Shown one piece after another: positions 1 through 9,588 of a stretch of 64,000 nucleotides of DNA. The DNA is taken from positions 186,001 to 250,000 of the forward strand of contig NZ_BJYY01000013.1 in assembly GCF_007991755.1 (NCBI RefSeq), read 5' to 3'. Source of the stretch: Cellulomonas aerilata (GTDB lineage: Bacteria; Actinomycetota; Actinomycetes; Actinomycetales; Cellulomonadaceae). Each line of letters begins with the position of its first letter. The first letter of the stretch is position 1. Under the pieces are notes generated by a model. That model searched no databases and had not been told where the DNA came from. It saw only the letters and a list, made by a program, of their open reading frames with translations. Position numbers and translations under genes: made by a program.

Positions 1-786
1 GCGCTCCTGGCCGTGGTCGCGCTGTTCCTGCTCTTCCCCCTCTACTGGCTCGTCGCCACCGCTCTCGCCCCGCGCGGGGACCTGCAGGGCAGCGAGCTGC
101 GGCTGTGGCCGTCGACGATCGACCTGTCGAACTTCAGCCGGCCGCTGACGGCGCTGCCGTTCGGCAGCTGGTACGTGAACTCGGCCGCGATCGCGGTCGT
201 GGCGGTCCTGATCACCGTGGTGGTCAACCTGCTGGCCGGCTTCGTGCTGGCCAAGATGGAGTTCCGTGGCCGCAACGTCGTCTTCCTGGTCCTGCTCGCG
301 ACGCTGATGATCCCCGTGCAGGTGGTGATGATCCCGCAGTTCCGCATCGTCGCCGAGCTCGGCTGGCTCAACACCTACTGGGCGGTGATCATCCCGCGAG
401 CCGCCGAGGCCTTCGGCGTCTTCCTGGCGCGGCAGTTCATGCTCTCCATCCCCGACGACCTGCTCGACGCCGCCCGGCTGGACGGCGCGTCGGCGTTCCG
501 GATCTTCCGCAGCGTCGTCCTGCCGCTGTCCAAGCCGCTGATCGCCGTCCTGGTGATCTTCACCTTCATGTACCGCTGGAACGAGCTGGGGTGGCCGCTG
601 ATCGTGCTGCGCGACCCCGCGCTGTACACGGTCCCGGTCGGGCTGGCCTTCCTCCAGGGCCAGTACACGACGGACTACTCGGCGCTGATGTCGATGGCCC
701 TGCTGTCCACCCTGCCGATGGTGCTCGTCTTCGCGGTCTTCCAGCGCTACCTCGTCGAGGGGATCGCCACCACCGGCCTGAAGTGA
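1..786 (+). CDS. Carbohydrate ABC transporter permease, MalG/LacG type (5' truncated)
   Basis: The reading frame is open from the first base, so the true start lies outside the window. The protein is the inner-membrane permease of a binding-protein-dependent sugar importer. Hydrophobic segments alternate with loops, and the cytoplasmic EAA loop that docks the ATPase is visible (DAARLDGASAFRIF, followed by LPLSKP). It ends in GLK, as many MalG-like subunits do. The partner permease and binding protein should lie just upstream. The substrate cannot be told from this subunit. The 126 bases to the next gene hold no clear terminator. Confidence 0.9.
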   Translation, partial: ALLAVVALFLLFPLYWLVATALAPRGDLQGSELRLWPSTIDLSNFSRPLTALPFGSWYVNSAAIAVVAVLITVVVNLLAGFVLAKMEFRGRNVVFLVLLATLMIPVQVVMIPQFRIVAELGWLNTYWAVIIPRAAEAFGVFLARQFMLSIPDDLLDAARLDGASAFRIFRSVVLPLSKPLIAVLVIFTFMYRWNELGWPLIVLRDPALYTVPVGLAFLQGQYTTDYSALMSMALLSTLPMVLVFAVFQRYLVEGIATTGLK

Positions 787-912
787 CCTGCGCACGGCGA
801 CCGTCGTTCGCGCCAAGTGCTGACCGATGCCACGCTGGCAGGCCCGGGGCCGTCACCCCGACACCGGTCCTGACCTCGCCGGCCGCGCGGTCCTGACAGA
901 CGGGCTCTTGCG

Positions 913-2337
913 ATGGACGTCGTCGACCTCTCGCGGTTCCAGTTCGCCTCGACCAGCATCTTCCACTTCTTCTTCGTCTCGCTGACCGTCGGCCTGTCGT
1001 TCGTCATCGCGATCATGGAGACCTTCGCCTTCTTCAAGAAGGACCGGGGGGACGTCTACGACCGGATGACCAACTTCTTCGGCCACCTGTTCCTCATCAA
1101 CTTCGCGGTGGGGGTCGTCACCGGCATCGTCCAGGAGTTCCAGTTCGGGATGAACTGGAGCGAGTACTCGCGCTTCGTCGGCAACATCTTCGGCGTGCCA
1201 CTGGCGCTCGAGGTGCTCATGGCGTTCTTCCTGGAGAGCACGTTCATCGCGCTGTGGTGGTTCGGCAAGGACCGGCTGCGGCCGTGGATGCGGCTGGGCA
1301 GCATCTGGCTCGTCGCGATCGGCACCCAGATCAGCGCCTTCTGGATCGTGCTGGCCAACGCCTGGATGCACCACCCGGTCGGGTACGAGGTGGTCGACGG
1401 GCGCGCCGTCCTGACGGACTTCTCCGCCGTGGTCTTCAACTACAAGGCGCTGCTGTACTTCGCGCACGTCCAGGGCAGCGCCTGGACGATCGCCGGCTTC
1501 TTCGTCCTGGGGATCTCGGCCTACCACCTGCTGCGGGGTCGCGGGGTCGACGTCTTCTCCCGGTCGCTGCGCATCGCGCTCGTCGTGGCCGCGGTGGGGA
1601 CCGTCTTCTCCGCCACCAGCGGCCACCGCGAGGCGCAGGTGGCGCGGGTGGACCAGCCGATGAAGTTCGCCGCCATGGAGGCGCAGTGGGAGACCTCGGA
1701 CTCCCCCGCGCCGTGGTCCCTGGTCGCGGTCATCGACGAGGACGGGCAGCGGAACCCCTTCTCGGTCGAGATCCCGTACGTGGGATCGATCCTGGCCTAC
1801 AACAGCCTGGAGGGCCGCTACGAAGGGCTCGTCCCGCTCAACGAGGAGTACCAGGAGCTCTACGGCGAGGGCGACTACGTCCCGCCGGTGACGCCGATCT
1901 ACTGGTCGTTCCGGCTCATGGTGGCGATCGGGTCCCTGCTGCTGCTCGCGTCGTTCGCGGGCCTGTTCCTGTGGTGGCGGCGGCGTGAGCGGCTGGACCG
2001 CACCCGCTGGTACCTGCGCGCCCTGGTGCTGCTCATCCCCCTGCCGTGGATCGCGAACTTCGCGGGCTGGATCGTCACGGAGATGGGACGCCAGCCGTTC
2101 ATGGTCTACGGCCTGCTCACGGTGCAGGAGGGGGTCAGCGCCAACACCGTCGGGGAGGTCCTGGCCGGGCTGATCGGGCTGTGGGTCGTCTACCTCGCCC
2201 TGATCAGCCTGGACGTCTTCCTCCTGACGGTCACGGCCCGGGCCGGCATCGACCACAAGCCCGACAAGCAGATCCTCGCCGCCCCCGCGCCGAACTACGC
2301 CGGCGAGGGCTTCCAGGACTACGACCGGAAGGCATGA
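913..2337 (+). CDS. cydA: Cytochrome bd ubiquinol/menaquinol oxidase subunit I
   Basis: Haem-bearing subunit of the high-affinity bd-type terminal oxidase. It oxidises quinol at the membrane and reduces oxygen to water. The 474-residue length matches the short-Q-loop Gram-positive form. His18 in the N-terminal QFASTSIFHFFF stretch corresponds to the haem b595 ligand, and the conserved GWIVTEMGRQPF motif is present near residue 390. ATG at 913 is chosen because the protein then begins at the usual family N-terminus. cydB follows after 3 bases and cydD and cydC are translationally coupled, so this is one cydABDC operon. Confidence 0.97.
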   Translation: MDVVDLSRFQFASTSIFHFFFVSLTVGLSFVIAIMETFAFFKKDRGDVYDRMTNFFGHLFLINFAVGVVTGIVQEFQFGMNWSEYSRFVGNIFGVPLALEVLMAFFLESTFIALWWFGKDRLRPWMRLGSIWLVAIGTQISAFWIVLANAWMHHPVGYEVVDGRAVLTDFSAVVFNYKALLYFAHVQGSAWTIAGFFVLGISAYHLLRGRGVDVFSRSLRIALVVAAVGTVFSATSGHREAQVARVDQPMKFAAMEAQWETSDSPAPWSLVAVIDEDGQRNPFSVEIPYVGSILAYNSLEGRYEGLVPLNEEYQELYGEGDYVPPVTPIYWSFRLMVAIGSLLLLASFAGLFLWWRRRERLDRTRWYLRALVLLIPLPWIANFAGWIVTEMGRQPFMVYGLLTVQEGVSANTVGEVLAGLIGLWVVYLALISLDVFLLTVTARAGIDHKPDKQILAAPAPNYAGEGFQDYDRKA

Positions 2338-2340
2338 GCG

Positions 2341-3375
2341 ATGGACCTGGTCGTGCTGTGGTTCTGGCTCATCGCGCTGACGTTCACCCTCTACTTCTTC
2401 CTCGAGGGCTTCGACTTCGGCGTCGACATCCTGCGTCCCCTCCTGGCGCGCAACGAGGCCGAGGAGCGTGCGCTGACCGGCACCATCGGGCCGTTCTGGG
2501 ACGGCAACGAGGTGTGGGTGATCGCCGCCGCCGGTCTGATGTTCTCCACGTTCCCGGTCTGGTACGGCGCGGTGTTCAGCGGCATGTACCCGGTGTTCGT
2601 CGTCATCCTGCTGTGCCTGCTCCTGCGCGGGGTCGCGTTCGAGTACCGCAACCAGGTCGACCAGCAGCGCTGGCGCGACCTGTGGGACTGGATGTCGTTC
2701 GGCGGCAGCGCCATCCCGTCGTTCCTGTGGGGTCTGGTCATGGCCAAGCTGATCGAGGGTCTGCCGCTCAACGCCGACGCCCGGGTCGAGGGCGGCATCG
2801 GTGAGCTCTTCACGCCGTTCTCCGTGGTCGGTGGCATCGCCTCGCTGCTGGCGTTCACCCTGCACGGCGCGAACTTCCTGCTGCTGCGCCTGCACGTCGA
2901 CACCCCGCTGTACGACCGCGCGCGTCGCGCCGCACTCCGGTGGGGCGCCCTGGCGACGGTGGCCATCCTCGCCTTCGTCATCATGGGCTACGTCACCGAG
3001 GGGCTCTTCGAGAGCTTCGGGATCCTGCCGTGGGTGTTCCCCGCGGCCGCCTTCCTCACGCTGACCTCGATCTGGTTCGCGCTCTCCCGCCGGCGGGACG
3101 CGCTCGCCTTCGTCATGAGCGGCCTGACCATCGTCTTCTCGACCGTCACGGTCTTCATCGCCCTGTTCACCCGCGACGTCGTGCTGCCGTCCACGCTCGA
3201 CCCGGCCCTCAGCCTGACGCTCCAGGGGTCGGCCAGCCAGCACTACACCCTGGTGCTCATGACGTGGGTCGGCGGCATCTTCCTGCCGCTGATCATCGGC
3301 TACCAGGTGTGGAACTACTACGTCTTCCGGGAGCGGGTGCGCCCCGACGAGGGTGCCCTGACGCACGGCTACTGA
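2341..3375 (+). CDS. cydB: Cytochrome bd oxidase subunit II
   Basis: Second membrane subunit of the bd oxidase, 344 residues with about nine hydrophobic helices. The N-terminal LEGFDFGVDIL and GPFWDGNEVW segments are CydB hallmarks. It starts three bases after the cydA stop. Its own stop overlaps the cydD start in a TGATG junction, so the four genes are almost certainly co-translated. Nothing is missing or unusual compared with the family. Confidence 0.97.
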   Translation: MDLVVLWFWLIALTFTLYFFLEGFDFGVDILRPLLARNEAEERALTGTIGPFWDGNEVWVIAAAGLMFSTFPVWYGAVFSGMYPVFVVILLCLLLRGVAFEYRNQVDQQRWRDLWDWMSFGGSAIPSFLWGLVMAKLIEGLPLNADARVEGGIGELFTPFSVVGGIASLLAFTLHGANFLLLRLHVDTPLYDRARRAALRWGALATVAILAFVIMGYVTEGLFESFGILPWVFPAAAFLTLTSIWFALSRRRDALAFVMSGLTIVFSTVTVFIALFTRDVVLPSTLDPALSLTLQGSASQHYTLVLMTWVGGIFLPLIIGYQVWNYYVFRERVRPDEGALTHGY

Positions 3376-5045
3376 TGGCCGGCGCCGCCACCGGGCGACT
3401 GCTCCGGGACCCCGCCGTCCGGGGCCTGATGCGCGGGTGCGCCCTCCTCGCCGCCGCGGTCGCCGCGCTGCTGGTGGTGCAGTGGGCGTGCGTGGCCGCC
3501 GTGGTGGTCGCCGTGGTGTCCGACGGGGCCGAGCCCCGGGACGTCGTCGTGCCCGTCGTGGGAGCCCTCGCGGCGTGGTGGGCGCGCGGGCACCTCGCGG
3601 CCCTGCGGGACGTGCGGGGTGCCCGGGCGTCCTCGGCCCTGCGGGCGCGGCTGCGCCGGGACCTCGTGGACGGTCTGCTGCGGCTCGGCCCCGACGTCTC
3701 GGCGCGGTCGCGGGCGGGCGAGCTCGTCACCACGGCGACGCACGGCGTCGGGATGCTGGACCCGCTCGTGGCCCGCTGGGTGCCGGCCGCGGCGTCGGCC
3801 GCCGTGGTCAGCCCGCTGCTGGCCGTGGTGCTGCTCGTGCTCGACCCCCTCAGCGGCGTCGTCGTCGTGCTCACCGGCCCGCTGATCGTGGTGCTGATGT
3901 GGCTGATCGGGACGCGCACCGCCGAGGCGGCGGACGCGCGCTGGGAGACGCTCGGCCGGCTGGGCGCCCTCCTGGTCGACACGGTGCGCGTCCTGCCGAC
4001 CCTCGTCGCCTACCGGCGGGCGCCCGGCGCCGTCGGCTGGCTGGGGCAGGTCAGCGAGGCGTACCGGGTAACGACCATGCGCGTGCTGCGGACGGCGTTC
4101 CTGTCGGGCTTCGTGCTGGAGTTCGGCGCCACGCTGGCGACGGCGCTCGTGGCGGTGACGGTCGGGGTCCGCCTGTTCGAGGGGCACCTGGACTTCTCGC
4201 GCGCCCTGCTGGTCCTGCTGCTCACCCCCGAATTCTTCGCGCCCCTGCGCACGCTCGGCGCCGAGCACCACGCGCGGCTGGAGGGGGTGCCCGCGGCCGA
4301 GCGCGTGCTCGGGCTGCTGGACACCACCGCCCGGGTCGCCGGGACGGCCGTCCCCGCGACGGCCGTCCCCGACGTCGACCTGCGCGGCGTCGTGCTGCGG
4401 TACGGCGGACGCAGCGTGCTCGCCGGTGTCGACCTGCGCCTGGCACCCGGCTCGCGGACCACTCTGGTCGGCCCGAGCGGGGCCGGCAAGACGAGTGTCG
4501 CCCGGGTGGTCCTCGGCCTCGCCGCGCCGGACGCCGGGGAGGTCCTCGTCGACGGCGTCCCGCTGTCCCTGCTGGAGCCGGACGCCTGGCGGGCGCGGGT
4601 CGCCTACGTGCCCGAGCGGCCCTGGCTCTCCCCGGGCACCGTGGCGGAGAACGTCCGGCTGGGACGCCCGGACGCGAGCGACGCGGACGTCGCCGAGGCC
4701 CTGCGGCGTGCCGGTGCGACGGCGTTCGTGTCCGAGCTGCCGCGGGGCTGGGACACCCCGCTCGGGGAGGACGGCGCGCTGCTGTCCGGCGGCGAGCGGC
4801 TGCGCGTCGCGCTCGCCCGGGCGTTCGTCAAGGACGCGGCACTGGTCGTCCTGGACGAGCCGACGTCGCAGCTGGACGCGCAGACCGAGCGGGCCGTGCG
4901 CGCCGCCGTGGACCGGCTCGCCGTCGGACGCACGCTGCTGACCATCACCCACCGACCGGAGCACGGCGACCCGTCCCGGCAGGTCCGGCTCGTCGACGGC
5001 CGGGTCGTGGAGGAGCCGGCCGCGTCCGTGGTGGTGACGCCGTGA
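3375..5045 (+). CDS. cydD: CydD, half of the thiol exporter ABC needed for cytochrome bd assembly
   Basis: About 556 residues: an N-terminal six-helix transmembrane domain followed by an ABC ATPase. Walker A (GPSGAGKTS), the signature LLSGGERLRVALARA and Walker B (LVVLDEPTSQLD) are all intact. In characterised bacteria CydDC exports glutathione or cysteine and is required for haem insertion into the bd oxidase. The ATG at 3375 overlaps the cydB stop by one base. An upstream open frame reaches back to 2940, but it lies in another frame of cydB and is not used. Confidence 0.93.
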   Translation: MAGAATGRLLRDPAVRGLMRGCALLAAAVAALLVVQWACVAAVVVAVVSDGAEPRDVVVPVVGALAAWWARGHLAALRDVRGARASSALRARLRRDLVDGLLRLGPDVSARSRAGELVTTATHGVGMLDPLVARWVPAAASAAVVSPLLAVVLLVLDPLSGVVVVLTGPLIVVLMWLIGTRTAEAADARWETLGRLGALLVDTVRVLPTLVAYRRAPGAVGWLGQVSEAYRVTTMRVLRTAFLSGFVLEFGATLATALVAVTVGVRLFEGHLDFSRALLVLLLTPEFFAPLRTLGAEHHARLEGVPAAERVLGLLDTTARVAGTAVPATAVPDVDLRGVVLRYGGRSVLAGVDLRLAPGSRTTLVGPSGAGKTSVARVVLGLAAPDAGEVLVDGVPLSLLEPDAWRARVAYVPERPWLSPGTVAENVRLGRPDASDADVAEALRRAGATAFVSELPRGWDTPLGEDGALLSGGERLRVALARAFVKDAALVVLDEPTSQLDAQTERAVRAAVDRLAVGRTLLTITHRPEHGDPSRQVRLVDGRVVEEPAASVVVTP

Positions 5046-6769
5046 CGTCCGGGGCACGCGACGGACGGACGGGCCCGACCCGGGCCATCCTGCGGCTCGT
5101 GGACCGCCGGCGCGCGGCCCTCGGCGTCGCCCTGGGGGCCGGCACCGTGCTCAGCGGGACGGCGCTGCTGGCGGTGTCCGGGGCGCTCATCACCCGGGCG
5201 TCCCAGCACCCCGAGGACCTGTTCGTGCTCCTGCCGCTCATCACCAGCGTCCGCCTGTTCGGGATCTCCCGCGCGGCGCTGCGGTACGCCGAGCGTCTCG
5301 TCTCGCACGACGTGACGCTGCGACTCGTGGGCTCGGTGCGGGACCGCCTGCTCAGGGCCCTCGTCCCGCTCGCGCCGGCCGCCCTGTCCGGCGCGCGCAG
5401 CGGCGAGCTGCTGGGGCGCATCCGGGCCGACGTGGACGAGCTGCAGGGCGCCGTCGTGCGCCTGCTCGCACCGGCGGTCGTGGCGCTGCTGGCCGGCGGC
5501 CTGGCCGTGGCCGCGGTGGCCCTGGTGTCCCCCGGGCTCGCGGCCGTCCACGCGGTCCTGCTCACCGTGCTCGGTGTCGCCGTGCCCCTGTGGACCCGTC
5601 ACCGCAGCCGGCACACCGTCACGGCCGCCGCTCGCGCGGAGGAGGCCTTCGGGTCCGACCTGCTGGACCTCGTGCGGGGCATGGCCGACCACCTCTCGGG
5701 CGACGGCGGGCGCACGGCCACCGCGACCCTGCGCGGGCACATCGCCGCCCAGGGCGAGGCGGAGCACGCCCAGGCCCGCACCACGAGGACCGCCGTCCTG
5801 CTGCGCGAGCTGGTCCCGGGCGTCGGCGTGGTGGCGGCGCTCTGGCTCGTCGGCTCGGACGTGGCCGACGGGCGCACCCACCCGGCGCTGCTGGCGGCGG
5901 CGGCGCTCGCCGTCCTGGGGTCGTTCGAGGCGGTCGCCGGGCTGGGCGCCGCCTGGACCACCGCCGAGGCCGTGCGCGCCGCCGCGCACCGCGTCCAGGC
6001 GCTGCAGGACCTCCGGCCGGCGGTCACCGACCCGCACGACCCGCAGGACCTCCCGCCCGGCACGGAGCTGCGTCTCGAGCACGTCACGTTCACCTATCCC
6101 GGTGCCCGGCGCCCCGCCCTGCTGGACCTGGACCTGACCGTGGCGCCGGGCGACAAGGTGGCGCTGTGCGGCGTCAGCGGCGCCGGGAAGAGCACCGTGC
6201 TGTCCCTGGCGATGCGCAGCCGGGACCCGGACGCCGGCCGGGTCACGCTCGGCGGCGTGGACGTGCGCCGGCTGGCGCTCGACGACGTCCGGCGCCAATT
6301 CGCCTGGGCGCCGCAGTCGCCGCAGGTCCTCGGGGGGACGCTGGCCGGCAACCTCCGGCTGGCCGGCGACGACGTCACCGATCACGACCTGACCACGGTG
6401 CTGGTCCACCTCGGCCTCGGCGACGTCCTGGGCGCCGTGGGTCCGGACGGCTGGATCGGCGAGTCCGGCGACCGGCTGTCGGCCGGGGAGCGGGCGCGGC
6501 TCGGCCTGGCGCGCGCACTCCTGAGCGACGCCCCGGTGCTGCTCGTGGACGAGCCCACCGCGCACCTGGACCGGCCGCTGGCCGCTCACGTCATGCGCGT
6601 CCTGGCCGCCGACCCCCGCAGCGTCCTGGTGGTGAGCCACGACACCGAGCTCCTCGACGCCACCTGGCGACGCGTGGACGTCGTCCGACCGCTCGTCGAC
6701 GTCGACCCGGCGCCTGCAGCCGGCGCCCGCGCACCCGAGGTGCACGTGCCGGACGCGCACGGCACCTGA
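5042..6769 (+). CDS. cydC: CydC, second half of the CydDC exporter
   Basis: About 575 residues with the same transmembrane-plus-ATPase layout as CydD. Walker A is GVSGAGKST. The signature motif is LSAGERARLGLARA, with A in place of the usual G at the second position of LSGGE, a deviation common in CydC proteins. Walker B is VLLVDEPTAHLD. The GTG start at 5042 shares GTGA with the cydD stop. The C-terminal tail is proline- and alanine-rich. Transcription then meets the minus-strand argJ end head-on after about 40 bases. Confidence 0.92.
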   Translation: MTSGARDGRTGPTRAILRLVDRRRAALGVALGAGTVLSGTALLAVSGALITRASQHPEDLFVLLPLITSVRLFGISRAALRYAERLVSHDVTLRLVGSVRDRLLRALVPLAPAALSGARSGELLGRIRADVDELQGAVVRLLAPAVVALLAGGLAVAAVALVSPGLAAVHAVLLTVLGVAVPLWTRHRSRHTVTAAARAEEAFGSDLLDLVRGMADHLSGDGGRTATATLRGHIAAQGEAEHAQARTTRTAVLLRELVPGVGVVAALWLVGSDVADGRTHPALLAAAALAVLGSFEAVAGLGAAWTTAEAVRAAAHRVQALQDLRPAVTDPHDPQDLPPGTELRLEHVTFTYPGARRPALLDLDLTVAPGDKVALCGVSGAGKSTVLSLAMRSRDPDAGRVTLGGVDVRRLALDDVRRQFAWAPQSPQVLGGTLAGNLRLAGDDVTDHDLTTVLVHLGLGDVLGAVGPDGWIGESGDRLSAGERARLGLARALLSDAPVLLVDEPTAHLDRPLAAHVMRVLAADPRSVLVVSHDTELLDATWRRVDVVRPLVDVDPAPAAGARAPEVHVPDAHGT

Positions 6770-6808
6770 GGTCGCGCGTGACGTCGTACCCGACGCCGCA
6801 CCGGGTCG

Positions 6809-7954
6809 TCAGGTCGTGTAGTCCGCGTTGATGCGGATGTAGCCCTCGGTGAGGTCGCACCCGTAGACGGTGAAGGCACCGTCGGCGATGCCGAGGTCCA
6901 CCTCGATCACCACCGTGTCGTTCGCCAGGTACGCCTCGAGCTCCGCCCGGCGCTCCGGCGTGGGCAGGGTGGGGTAGGTCTCCAGGCCGCCGAACGCGAT
7001 CCGGACGTCCTCCTGGTGGATGTCGGTCTCGCTCTCGCACTTGCCGACGGCCATGGCGACGCGGCCCCAGTTCGGGTCGGCGCCGTGCACCGCGGTCTTG
7101 ACCAGCGGCGAGCTGACGACCGACTTGCCCACGAGCTTGGCCTGCGCGTCGTCGCGCGCTCCGGTCACCCGCACCTCGATGAGCGTGGACGCTCCCTCGC
7201 CGTCGGACGCGATCATCCGCACCAGCTCGGTGCCGACCTCGAGGAGCGCGGCCTCCAGCGCGGCGGGGTCGACGGGTCCGGCGGCGCCCGAGGCGAGGAC
7301 CGCCGCGGTGTCCGACGTCGAGGTGTCGGTGTCCACGCTGACCGCGTTGTACGTCCGGTCCACGACCCGGCGGAACATCGCGTCGAGCTCCGTGGCCCCC
7401 ACCTCGGCGTCGGTGTAGACGAACGAGAGCATGGTCGCCATGTCGGGCTCGATCATGCCCACGCCCTTCGCGATCCCGACGACGGTCGCCGCGCCCACCC
7501 GCCGGGACGCCACCTTGGGCCGCGTGTCGGTCGTCATGATCGCCCGGGCGACGGACCCCAGGTCCACGGGGCCGACGGCCGGCACCTCCGCGAGCCGCTC
7601 GCGCATCGTCTCCAGCGGGTACCGCACCCCGATGACGCCGGTGGAGGCGACCAGCACCTGCTGCGGTGAGCACCCCGCGCGCCCGGCGGCCCACGCCTGC
7701 AGCTCGCGGGCGTCGGCCAGGCCCTGCTCGCCGGTGGCGACGTTGGCGTTCCCGGACACCACGACGACGGCGCGCAGCCCCGACGTGTCGGCCTCACGGC
7801 TGACGCGCACGCTCGGGCCGGCGAAGCGCGACCGGGTGAAGACGGCGGCGGACGTCGCCGCCCCGGTGGCGTGCACGAGGCTCAGGTCGGCGACCCCGGC
7901 CTTGACCCCGGCACTGCCGGTGACGCCGACGAACCCGGCGACGGTGGTGGTCAT
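6809..7954 (-). CDS. argJ: Ornithine acetyltransferase / glutamate N-acetyltransferase
   Basis: 381 residues, normal ArgJ length. ArgJ moves acetyl from N-acetylornithine to glutamate and is made as a precursor that cleaves itself before a threonine. The cleavage motif is present as KGVGMIEPDMATMLSF, with Thr in the ATML position. A strong Shine-Dalgarno (GAGGAGAG) sits 4 bases before the ATG. The gene begins 8 bases after the stop of the preceding ABC ATPase, so it is the last gene of the 22.7-6.8 kb operon and not in a classical argCJBDFRGH cluster. This placement suggests a catabolic link to ureohydrolase products, but it may simply be the only copy in the genome. Confidence 0.95.
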   Translation of the reverse strand: MTTTVAGFVGVTGSAGVKAGVADLSLVHATGAATSAAVFTRSRFAGPSVRVSREADTSGLRAVVVVSGNANVATGEQGLADARELQAWAAGRAGCSPQQVLVASTGVIGVRYPLETMRERLAEVPAVGPVDLGSVARAIMTTDTRPKVASRRVGAATVVGIAKGVGMIEPDMATMLSFVYTDAEVGATELDAMFRRVVDRTYNAVSVDTDTSTSDTAAVLASGAAGPVDPAALEAALLEVGTELVRMIASDGEGASTLIEVRVTGARDDAQAKLVGKSVVSSPLVKTAVHGADPNWGRVAMAVGKCESETDIHQEDVRIAFGGLETYPTLPTPERRAELEAYLANDTVVIEVDLGIADGAFTVYGCDLTEGYIRINADYTT

Positions 7955-7962
7955 GTCTCTCC

Positions 7963-9588
7963 TCAGCGCGTCGGTGCGGGGTGGGGTCCGGCAGGGTGCG
8001 GGCCGGCAGGGTGCGGGTCGGCAGCGTGCGGGCCGGCGGGGTGCGGGCCGGCAGGGTGCGGGCCGGCGGGCACCGGGTGGGCGGCCCCCGCGTCCGAGGC
8101 GTCCCGTGGTCGCAGCACGGACCCGCCGTCGGCGGGGTGCAGCTCCAGGACGCGGTCGCACACCGCCTCCAGGGACTCGACGTCGTGGCCGACGAGCAGC
8201 ACGCCGGTGCCCGCGGCGGCGGCGCGGGCGACCAGGCGCAGGACGTCGTCGGCGGTCGCCGGGTCGAGCATCGACGTCACCTCGTCGAGCACGAGGTACT
8301 CCGGCGCGAGGGCCCACGACCGTGCCAGGACCGCCCGCTGGAGCTCGCCACCGGACACCTCGTGCGGTCGGCGGTCCAGCAGTGACGGGTCGAGCCCCAC
8401 CTGCGCGGCGAGGTCCGTGGCGTCGACCTCCGTACCGGCGAGGCGCGCGGGCAGCTCGATCGCGCGGCGCAGGGTCAGGCGCGGGTCGACCGCGGTGTGC
8501 GGGTGCTGGGACACCCACGCCACCCGGCGACGCTGCGCCGGGGGCAGCGCCAGCCCGGCGCCCCGGACCCGCTCCCCCGCGAGCGCCACGTGCCCCGCGG
8601 GTGGGGCCTCGAGCAGGGCCAGCACGGCGGCGACGGTGGACTTGCCGACCCCGGAGGGTCCGGTCAGCCCGACGACCTCGCCGGACCGGACCGCGAGGTC
8701 GGTCGCCGCCAGCACCGGCTGCGCGCCGCGGGTGACGACGACGCCGTGGGCAGCCAGCCCGGGGGCGGCGGGGTCGACGGGCCGGCGCGCGCGGCGCACG
8801 GGAGCGGCGTCCGGCAGGACGTCGCGCGGTGCCCCCTGGGCCACGACCCTCCCCGCGGCGACCCGGGTGACGGTGTGCGCGACCTGCCGCGCGAGCCCGA
8901 CGTCGTGCGTGATGACCAGCACGGTGTGGCCGGCCCGCGCGTAGGCGGCCAGCAGCAGGCCGACCGTCCGCGCCGCCTCGGCGTCCAGCCCGGCGGTGGG
9001 CTCGTCGACCAGCAGCACCGGCGGGTGGTTGACCATCGCCGCCACCAGGCCCAGGCGCGCCAGCTGCCCGCCGGACAGCTGGTGCGGGTGGCGCGCCAGC
9101 CAGGTGGGGTCGACGCCCGCGGCGTGGGCCAGCTCGGCGAGCTGCTCGGCGGCGCCGGACGGGCGGTGGGGGTGCGCCGCCCCGAACCGGGACCGGCTGC
9201 GTCCCCCGACCCGCTGGGCCTCGCGCAGCTGCGCCGCGATCGTCGACGTCGGGGTGAACACGCCGCCCGCACCCTGCGGGGCGGTCCCGACCAGGCGGCC
9301 ACGGAGCGACCGTCGCTGGACGCGCGGCGCGGCGGTCAGGAGCTCCACCGTGCGGTCCCCCGTCCGCAGGGTGGCCCACCCGGCGACCCGGGAGCCGCGC
9401 GGCAGCATGCCGGTCAGCGCCGCCACGACCGTCGACTTGCCGGCTCCGGACCGCCCGAGCAGGACGTGGACCTCGCCGGGGACCAGGTCCAGGTCGACGT
9501 CCTGCAGGACGGTCGTGCCCCCGTGCGCGACGGTCAGGCCGCGCACCTCGATCGACGCGGACTCGTGGGCGTGCAGCGACTCAGGCAC
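7963..9588 (-). CDS. Fused two-domain ABC ATPase (Nik/Dpp DE type) with His-Pro tail
   Basis: Energy-coupling subunit of an Opp/Dpp/Nik-family importer with both ATPase domains in one chain (about 541 residues). Domain 1 has Walker A GRSGAGKST and signature LSGGQLARLGLV. Domain 2 has GPSGVGKST and VSGGELQRAVLA. The GTG at 9588 is preferred because it overlaps the upstream stop by 8 bases (GTGCCTGA) with a GGGGGAG ribosome site before it. An ATG at 9624 and a GTG at 9660 are also in frame. The last about 40 residues are repeats of PAGPH carrying seven histidines, a candidate metal-binding tail. Confidence 0.88.
   Translation of the reverse strand: MPESLHAHESASIEVRGLTVAHGGTTVLQDVDLDLVPGEVHVLLGRSGAGKSTVVAALTGMLPRGSRVAGWATLRTGDRTVELLTAAPRVQRRSLRGRLVGTAPQGAGGVFTPTSTIAAQLREAQRVGGRSRSRFGAAHPHRPSGAAEQLAELAHAAGVDPTWLARHPHQLSGGQLARLGLVAAMVNHPPVLLVDEPTAGLDAEAARTVGLLLAAYARAGHTVLVITHDVGLARQVAHTVTRVAAGRVVAQGAPRDVLPDAAPVRRARRPVDPAAPGLAAHGVVVTRGAQPVLAATDLAVRSGEVVGLTGPSGVGKSTVAAVLALLEAPPAGHVALAGERVRGAGLALPPAQRRRVAWVSQHPHTAVDPRLTLRRAIELPARLAGTEVDATDLAAQVGLDPSLLDRRPHEVSGGELQRAVLARSWALAPEYLVLDEVTSMLDPATADDVLRLVARAAAAGTGVLLVGHDVESLEAVCDRVLELHPADGGSVLRPRDASDAGAAHPVPAGPHPAGPHPAGPHAADPHPAGPHPAGPHPAPTR
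7969..8076 (-). repeat. 15-bp tandem repeats encoding (PAGPH)n
   Basis: Six imperfect 15-bp units, read on the minus strand as PAGPH or AADPH, make the C-terminus of the fused ATPase. On the plus strand the unit reads roughly GGTGCGGGCCGGCAG. The array stays in frame and ends just before the stop codon. It is coding sequence, not a CRISPR array: there are no spacers. Confidence 0.85.

Noticed and set aside
853-3366. 837-aa open frame on the minus strand opposite cydAB
   Set aside because: Arg/Asp/Gln/Gly-rich composition with no motifs; a shadow frame typical of very GC-rich coding DNA opposite clear cydA and cydB.
3437-5041. Very long plus-strand frame preceding cydC
   Set aside because: It is in frame with cydC but lies over cydD in another frame; the real cydC start is the GTG at 5042.
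6770-6808. Terminator between cydC and argJ
   Set aside because: Only a 5-6 bp imperfect stem with a long loop is visible; not enough to call.
7969-8076. CRISPR-like repeat array
   Set aside because: Units are 15 bp, contiguous, and stay in frame as the C-terminal tail of an ABC ATPase.
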